64,000 nt of DNA, from positions 62,001 to 126,000 of the forward strand of contig NZ_JNAI01000010.1 in NCBI RefSeq assembly GCF_000759855.1, read 5' to 3'. Below are positions 59,040 to 64,000 of this stretch, piece after piece. This DNA is from Prochlorococcus marinus str. MIT 9107 (GTDB lineage Bacteria; Cyanobacteriota; Cyanobacteriia; PCC-6307; Cyanobiaceae). The position numbers were made by a program, and so were the translations under genes. The stretch's first letter is position 1; every line of letters starts with the position of its first letter. Below the pieces are notes generated by a model, which saw only the letters and a list, made by a program, of their open reading frames with translations, made no database searches and had not been told where the DNA came from.

Positions 59040-59636
59040 TTACTTTTGTTCAGCCATTTTTAGAAAATTACTAATTAATTTATGACCATATTGTGTCAAT
59101 ACACTTTCAGGATGAAACTGCACCCCATGTAAATGTCTATATTCTTTATGAGAAATAGCCATAATAGTTGAGTCTTCTAAAGTCGCAGTTATCTCGAAAC
59201 AAGAAGGTAAAGAACTTGAATCAACTATAAGACTATGGTACCTTGTCGCTACAAAGGGATTCTCAATATTTTTAAACAATCCTTTTTGATTATGAAATAT
59301 TTTGGATGTCTTACCATGCATAAGTTCTTTCCCAACTAAAACCTTACCTCCAAAAGCTTGGGCTAAAGCTTGATGACCTAAACAAACTCCTAATATCGGA
59401 ATATTTTTTGATAATTTGTTTAGTATTTGCAGACAAATTCCAGATTGATCTGGATTACCAGGACCTGGAGATAATAAGATGCCACTAGGATTTAGTTTGA
59501 TAATTTCTTCTAAAGTAATTTCATCATTTCTTTTAACTATTAATTCTTTAGTTATTTCATGCTCAACAGAAAGTTCTCCTAAATATTGAACAAGATTATA
59601 GGTAAAACTATCGTAATTATCAATAACAAGAAACAT
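59040..59636 (-). CDS. trpG: Anthranilate/aminodeoxychorismate synthase glutaminase component (TrpG/PabA)
   Basis: This 198-residue class I glutamine amidotransferase supplies ammonia for anthranilate or 4-amino-4-deoxychorismate. It has VIDNYDSFTYNLVQYLG at the N-terminus, LLSPGPGNPD, the nucleophile Cys in LGVCLGHQALAQAFGG, and a HGVQFHPESVL His/Glu end. The substrate-branch partner is outside the window, so TrpG versus PabA is undecided (often one protein serves both). It is followed by dgkA upstream on the minus strand. Confidence 0.95.
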   Translation of the reverse strand: MFLVIDNYDSFTYNLVQYLGELSVEHEITKELIVKRNDEITLEEIIKLNPSGILLSPGPGNPDQSGICLQILNKLSKNIPILGVCLGHQALAQAFGGKVLVGKELMHGKTSKIFHNQKGLFKNIENPFVATRYHSLIVDSSSLPSCFEITATLEDSTIMAISHKEYRHLHGVQFHPESVLTQYGHKLISNFLKMAEQK

Positions 59637-59648
59637 AATTATATCGAT

Positions 59649-60059
59649 TTAAAATAACAACTTTATTTTAGGAACAAAAATATATACAGCAATAATAACA
59701 GAATTAATGGAAGCTAATAATACTGCGCCTGCAGAAGTATCTTTTGAAATTTTAGCCAAACGATTAAATTCTTTTTTCATTACTAAATCAACTATTGATT
59801 CAATAGATGTGTTTAATATTTCTAATATTAAAACAGACATAATTGTGGCAATCAAAGTTACATAATTACTTAGACTAATTTGAAGTAAAAAACCAATCAT
59901 TAAAATTATAAATGCACAAATTAATTGAATTTTAAAATTTCTTGAAGTTTTCAATACGTAACTAATTCCACTGAAGGCATACTTAAAACTTATTAATACA
60001 TTACTAGAAGTTTTGTATGATTCTTTTCGATTTTCTAAAGAGTTTATTTTTTTTTCCAT
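59649..60059 (-). CDS. dgkA: Diacylglycerol kinase (DgkA family)
   Basis: This is a 136-residue membrane kinase with three hydrophobic helices. The catalytic motif is LEILNTSIESIVDLV (E. coli NTAIEAVVD), followed by SAGAVLLASINSVIIAVYIF. The N-terminal cytoplasmic part has a basic stretch and FKYAFSGISYVLKTSRNFKI. The prokaryotic DgkA family phosphorylates diacylglycerol or undecaprenol; which one this acts on is unknown. It is adjacent to ybeY (7-base gap), an arrangement common in bacteria. Confidence 0.93.
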   Translation of the reverse strand: MEKKINSLENRKESYKTSSNVLISFKYAFSGISYVLKTSRNFKIQLICAFIILMIGFLLQISLSNYVTLIATIMSVLILEILNTSIESIVDLVMKKEFNRLAKISKDTSAGAVLLASINSVIIAVYIFVPKIKLLF

Positions 60060-60066
60060 AGATTTT

Positions 60067-60606
60067 TTAATCTAATCGAGTAATTAAATATTCCTGAAAA
60101 TTTAACATATTTTCTAAATCAAGATTATTATTATGTTCCCATCCCAAAAGATGTAAGAATCCATGACTAGCCAACCAGAGCATCTCTCTATAGATTGAAT
60201 GTTTATATTCATAGGATTGCTCAAATGCCATCTCTAATGATATAAATATATCTCCCAGCTCTATGTGATCTAAATTATTTAGAGATTCATCAGAAATGAT
60301 TGGAAAAGATAGAACATCAGTTGGTCCATTTTTTTGCATCCACTTCTGGTTCATAGAAGCAATCTCTTGATTAGATATTATCTGTAAGCCTAATGAAAAA
60401 GATTTTTTTTCAAAAATAAATTTTGGCAATTTGTAATCGTCTTTTTTTAATATTGTATTTATCCAAGATAAAAAGACTTTTTCCCAAAAAATAGATTCAA
60501 AAATAAGCTTAGTTTTATTATCTTTTAACTTATTTGAAAATTGGGAAAAATCATTACATTTAAAAACCAAATCTAAATTTATTTCAGAAATAATTTTTTC
60601 TTTCAT
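60067..60606 (-). CDS. ybeY: Endoribonuclease YbeY (16S rRNA maturation)
   Basis: This is a 179-residue zinc metalloprotein. NEEI-like [24 protein letters not shown] leads to the family LGDIFIS strand, and the zinc motif is [11 protein letters not shown] near the C-terminus (normal HGxLHLxGYDH). YbeY processes the 3' end of 16S rRNA and takes part in quality control. The protein has about 25 extra N-terminal residues compared with E. coli YbeY (155 aa). Confidence 0.95.
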   Translation of the reverse strand: MKEKIISEINLDLVFKCNDFSQFSNKLKDNKTKLIFESIFWEKVFLSWINTILKKDDYKLPKFIFEKKSFSLGLQIISNQEIASMNQKWMQKNGPTDVLSFPIISDESLNNLDHIELGDIFISLEMAFEQSYEYKHSIYREMLWLASHGFLHLLGWEHNNNLDLENMLNFQEYLITRLD

Positions 60607-60612
60607 AAATTC

Positions 60613-60795
60613 TTATACAGGAATATTGGGCTTACCTATTGTGGCTACAAGTATTAATATTCCAATTAAAACTAGAAAGGTTATTGAAAAATGAGAAATG
60701 CTTTTTGAACCCTTCCTTACCATATTTCTCATAGCAAGCTTTATAAAGCTTGGAGTCGTAACTTTTTTTTCTGTATTTTCGTTTTTATTTTCCAT
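60613..60795 (-). CDS. DUF3285 small membrane protein
   Basis: This 60-residue protein has a charged N-terminus and the pattern PSFIKLAMRNMVRKGSKSIS followed by one transmembrane helix. It matches my memory of the cyanobacterial DUF3285 family, -PSYVKLAMRNMVRKGG-. The function is unknown. It lies 3 bases downstream of prfB and 6 bases upstream of ybeY, so it belongs to that operon. Confidence 0.83.
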   Translation of the reverse strand: MENKNENTEKKVTTPSFIKLAMRNMVRKGSKSISHFSITFLVLIGILILVATIGKPNIPV

Positions 60796-60798
60796 TAG

Positions 60799-61921
60799 TT
60801 ATTCAAGAGAGTCGTTAGAAGAAATATTAATGCGTAATAATTCATGAATAAATGGTTCAAGTCCACCATCTAAAACACTATCTAAGTCATTAGTCTCCTG
60901 CATAGTCCTAAGATCTTTTACCATTTGATAGGGATGGAAAACATAATTTCTTATTTGATTGCCCCATGCAGCTTCCACAATATCGCCTTTAATATCAGCG
61001 ACTTCTGCAGCTCGTTGTTCTTTAGCAATAACTAGTAGTTTAGACTTAAGAAGTAACATAGCTTTTTCTTTATTTTGTAATTGAGATCTTTCTTGGGTAC
61101 ATCTTACTGAAATTCCTGAAGGCAAATGAACAATTCTTACTGCTGTTTCTACTTTATTAACATTTTGTCCTCCAGCTCCGCCGGATCTACTTGTTGTAAT
61201 TTCCAAATCTTTTTCAGGTATATCAAGTGAAATATTGTCATCTAATTTTGGCATAACCTCTACCCCAGCAAAGCTAGTTTGTCTTTTACCATTAGCATTG
61301 AAAGGAGAAATTCTTACTAATCTATGAGTTCCTTTTTCATATTGCATATAGCCGTATGCATATTTTCCATCAATTTCAAACGTTACGCTTTTAATTCCTG
61401 CCTCTTCTCCTTGAGATAATTCATTGATGATAAGACTCATTTGATTATTATCTGCCCATCTTGAATACATTCTTAATAAGATCTCTACCCAATCTTGTGC
61501 ATCTGTTCCACCGGCACCTGCGTTAATAGAAATTACTGCTCCTTCCTTATCGTATTCACCACATAACAATCTTTCAAATTCCCATTTATCTAAATTCTCT
61601 CTTAATTTCTTCAGGCCCTGCTGGGATTCCAAAATCATTTCCTCTTCTGGTTCTAAAGAATAAAGCTCAAGAGAGGCATTAGCATCAGAAATAAAAGTTT
61701 TCCATTTATCTAACAATTCGAGTTGAGCTTTGACATCATCGAGTATTAACATTTGTTTTTTGGCTGCTTCTTGATTCTCCCAAAATTCAGGCTGAGCAGA
61801 AATCTGCTCTAACTCCTTCCTTTTCGCTTTTAATCTTGGAACGTCAAAGACAATCCTGAGCATTACCCAGGCGCTCTGTTAGTTCCGAAAGATCTTTTTT
61901 GAAATCTGAAATATCTATCAA
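60799..61921 (-). CDS. prfB: Peptide chain release factor 2, with programmed +1 frameshift
   Basis: RF2 recognises UGA and UAA. Zero frame starts at TTG 61921 (ATA at 61918 also possible) and reads 25 codons to [20 protein letters not shown], then meets TGA at 61846-61844. Slipping +1 at CTT-TGA-C continues with [14 protein letters not shown] in the long 354-codon frame ending at 60799. The stop-codon specificity loop SPF ([14 protein letters not shown]) and catalytic GGQ ([12 protein letters not shown]) are intact. The frame-0 upstream part is the well-known autoregulatory segment. A call beginning at ATG 61863 would miss the true N-terminus. Confidence 0.93.
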
Positions 61922-61997
61922 AATAGAATTTAATCGTTATTTATAATCTAACAAGCACTTTTGTTTAATAGTATAAACTAAGTATTATTTTAAAAAA

Positions 61998-62252
61998 ATG
62001 TCCAAAGTTGAAATTTATACTTGGCAATATTGCCCATTCTGTATTCAAGCAAAATCTCTACTCAAGAAAAAAAATATAACTTTTACAGAATACAAGATTG
62101 ATGGGGATGAAGATGCAAGAGCATTGATGACTGAAAGAGCAGATGGTAGAAGTACATTACCACAAATATTTATAGATAATGCAGGTATTGGAGGCTGCGA
62201 TGATCTCTACACATTAGAAAATGAAAATAAATTAGACGCATTATTAAACTAG
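61998..62252 (+). CDS. grxC: Glutaredoxin (class I, CPFC)
   Basis: This 84-residue thioredoxin-fold protein has the dithiol active site CPFC (residues 12-15, in [18 protein letters not shown]), the [22 protein letters not shown] cis-Pro/glutathione site and a short length. It is a dithiol glutaredoxin. It lies 5 bases before gshB, forming a glutathione-redox pair. It is divergent from prfB. Confidence 0.95.
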   Translation: MSKVEIYTWQYCPFCIQAKSLLKKKNITFTEYKIDGDEDARALMTERADGRSTLPQIFIDNAGIGGCDDLYTLENENKLDALLN

Positions 62253-62257
62253 ATCTT

Positions 62258-63181
62258 ATGAAATTTCTATTCGTAATAGATCCAATAAAAAATATAAATC
62301 CCTTAAAGGATTCATCTGCTGCTTTAATGCAAGCATCATCAAAAAAAAATATTGAAATATGGAGTTGCACTCCTCAAGACCTTGAAGCCAGAGGTGATGA
62401 AGTATGGGCATCTTCCCTAAAAGTTGAAGTAAATCCGTGGATTTCTTTCAAAGAGAATGATTGCATCCCTCTCGCCGAATTTAATTGCATTTGGATGAGA
62501 AAAGATCCTCCTGTAAATGAGGCTTATTTATATGCAACGCATCTTTTAGAAGTTGCCGAAAGAAAAGGAGTAAAAGTAATTAACAAACCTTCATCATTAA
62601 GAGCATGGAACGAAAAGCTAGGTGCTTTGAGATACAGCCACTTAATGGCACCTACAATAGTTGCGAGTAAGGTAAAAGATCTTATTAATTTTGCAAATAT
62701 AAATAATGAAGTAGTCATAAAACCTCTTGGAGGAAAAGGTGGTCAAGGTGTTATAAGGATAAATAAAAATTCTCCAGGAATAAAATCAATCATTGAATTA
62801 ATCACTTCTCAAGAAGAATTACCGGTTATGATGCAAAAATTTATTCCTGAAGTCATAGATGGTGATAAAAGAATAATTATCGTAAATGGTGAAGCAATTG
62901 GCTCTATTAATAGGATTCCTCAAGGAGGCGATTTTAGGAGTAATTTGGCAATGGGCGGTAAGGCCGAACCAACATTACTAACAGAAAAAGAAAAAAGTAT
63001 CTGCTCAGAGTTATCTCATCACTTCAAAGATGAAGGTTTATTTTTTGTGGGTATTGATGTAATAAATGGAATGCTTAGCGAGATTAATGTAACCAGTCCA
63101 ACAGGTTTAAGAGAAATAGAAAATTTATCCAATAAGAATGTTTCAGAGGAAGTTATTGAAAAATTAATGGAAATTATCTAG
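62258..63181 (+). CDS. gshB: Glutathione synthetase
   Basis: This 307-residue ATP-grasp enzyme makes glutathione from gamma-glutamylcysteine and glycine. [18 protein letters not shown] is at the N-terminus. [20 protein letters not shown] carries the substrate site and [17 protein letters not shown] the ATP-grasp loop. [20 protein letters not shown] holds the metal/ATP Glu and Asn. The length fits bacterial GshB. It overlaps the stop of the isochorismate synthase gene by 8 bases. Confidence 0.97.
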   Translation: MKFLFVIDPIKNINPLKDSSAALMQASSKKNIEIWSCTPQDLEARGDEVWASSLKVEVNPWISFKENDCIPLAEFNCIWMRKDPPVNEAYLYATHLLEVAERKGVKVINKPSSLRAWNEKLGALRYSHLMAPTIVASKVKDLINFANINNEVVIKPLGGKGGQGVIRINKNSPGIKSIIELITSQEELPVMMQKFIPEVIDGDKRIIIVNGEAIGSINRIPQGGDFRSNLAMGGKAEPTLLTEKEKSICSELSHHFKDEGLFFVGIDVINGMLSEINVTSPTGLREIENLSNKNVSEEVIEKLMEII

Positions 63182-64000
63182 GATTTTTAGCGAAAAATAT
63201 TTGTTTTACTATAGATTCAAATTTTAATTTAATCTCATCTATTTCTTTCTTTAAAACAGAACCTGAAACTATACCTGAACCTGCAGTAAATTCAATATTT
63301 TCTTCAATATATCTTGCACCTCTTATTACTAAAAGAAATGAAGCATTTCCTGATGCATCAACCCAACCCATTGGAGAAGCATAATTTCCTCGAGGGAAAG
63401 ACTCAAGAGTGTTTATCCAATCCAATGCGACATTTTTTGGGTATCCACAAACTGCCGGAGATGGATGTAGGTTTTCAAGCAATTCAAAAGGACATATGTT
63501 TTCAACTTTAGAGAAAATGAGTGTTTGCAAATGAGAAATATCTCCAAATGAATTGACCTTGATATCACTTTTTTTAAAATTTGTTATTTTTGAAACTTCT
63601 AAACATTTAATTAAATACTGTATTACATAATTATGTTCCTTTAACTCTTTAGTACTTTTTAGGAGTTTCTTAAAATTTGAATTAGTTGAGATAGTTCCAG
63701 CAAGAGCCTCCAAAGTTAAATTAGGTTTATTAAATGAAAATAATTTTTCTGGAGATGCTCCAAACAAAATATCCTTACTATTCCTTTTCCAAACGTATCT
63801 GCATGTATTTGGTTGATTCTTTTTTAATCTTTTTAAAATTTCTACTAAATCTAATTTATTTTTAATTTTTATTTTAATCCTATTCGCTAAAACTATCTTT
63901 TCGAGGATACCTTTCTCTACTAATTGCATTCCCCTATTTACTAATTTTTTCAAATTTTTATTAGAAGTTTCTAAGGAGTCGAAGAAATCATCAATAATAG
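63174..64000 (-). CDS. menF: Isochorismate synthase (MenF-type), 5' end outside window
   Basis: This is the C-terminal part of a chorismate-binding enzyme. The frame stays open to base 64000, so the gene is cut by the window edge. [13 protein letters not shown] carries the catalytic Lys, [13 protein letters not shown] and [12 protein letters not shown] follow, then [18 protein letters not shown] and [20 protein letters not shown], and [10 protein letters not shown] ends. The LHPSPAVCG form is typical of isochorismate synthases (MenF/EntC) rather than anthranilate synthase. It supplies the phylloquinone (vitamin K1) pathway of photosystem I. Confidence 0.92.
   Translation of the reverse strand, partial: IIDDFFDSLETSNKNLKKLVNRGMQLVEKGILEKIVLANRIKIKIKNKLDLVEILKRLKKNQPNTCRYVWKRNSKDILFGASPEKLFSFNKPNLTLEALAGTISTNSNFKKLLKSTKELKEHNYVIQYLIKCLEVSKITNFKKSDIKVNSFGDISHLQTLIFSKVENICPFELLENLHPSPAVCGYPKNVALDWINTLESFPRGNYASPMGWVDASGNASFLLVIRGARYIEENIEFTAGSGIVSGSVLKKEIDEIKLKFESIVKQIFFAKNPR

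Overview
The window looks like core chromosome of a high-light-adapted Prochlorococcus (or a very close alpha-cyanobacterium). The DNA is very AT-rich, genes are packed on both strands, and most gaps are under 250 bases. It encodes D1 (psbA), PsbO, CP12, beta-carotene hydroxylase, Ycf20, Ycf66 and several small cyanobacteria-only proteins, plus a SulP/SbtA/SbtB bicarbonate-uptake cluster. The organism call rests on recalled family knowledge and gene content, not on a database search. I see no phage, transposase, integrase, CRISPR array, restriction system or genomic-island signature.

Layout. 1-5.6 kb: end of a phosphohexomutase gene (glmM-like), trmB, two small cyanobacterial genes, ileS and a Ycf66 protein. 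5.6-9.6 kb: tRNA-Leu(UAG), crtR, gatC, a 3-methyladenine DNA glycosylase, pyrB, Ycf20 and a 66-aa protein. 9.6-16 kb: DUF2555 and coaBC, psbO with its terminator, ATP sulfurylase, ftsH and a KDPG-aldolase-like gene. 16-21.3 kb: aroC, psbA with its terminator and a leader rich in inverted repeats, a 42-aa ORF, aspartoacylase, a glutathione-transferase-like protein and CP12. 21.4-26.3 kb (minus strand): obg, mutS2, a VOC-fold protein and hemB. 26.5-29.5 kb: SulP-sbtA-sbtB behind a good sigma70-type promoter. 29.5-37 kb: a thioredoxin-reductase-like flavoprotein without the usual NADPH motifs, a coiled-coil protein with a UbiB-family kinase, enolase and a ClpB paralogue. 37-40.4 kb: secE-nusG-rplK-rplA-[L10 leader]-rplJ-rplL. 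40.4-52.9 kb: rnhA, pyrD, a CobC/CobD-like aminotransferase, murG, pgk, rbgA, an RluA-type pseudouridine synthase, a double-ATPase ABC protein, relA/spoT and DUF2062. 53-58.3 kb (plus): mnmE, nadC, argS and a hisC-like gene. 58.3-61.9 kb (minus): prfB with a programmed +1 frameshift, DUF3285, ybeY, dgkA, trpG and a degenerate MBL-fold protein. 61.9-64 kb: grx, gshB and a truncated isochorismate synthase gene.

Functionally the region mixes photosynthesis (psbA, psbO, CP12, crtR, hemB, phylloquinone synthesis), inorganic-carbon uptake, redox control (glutaredoxin, glutathione synthetase, thioredoxin-reductase-like protein), and translation and ribosome assembly. The most interesting signals are fine-scale. 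Two genes (crtR and the DNA glycosylase) can only be full length if they start at ATA or another near-cognate codon, and a third gene has a Shine-Dalgarno pointing at an ATA. prfB needs frameshifting at CTT-TGA-C. The thioredoxin-reductase homologue has lost its pyridine-nucleotide motifs. clpB has a hairpin ending one base before its ATG. The psbA leader carries three consecutive perfect inverted repeats. I did not find a convincing undescribed multi-gene system.
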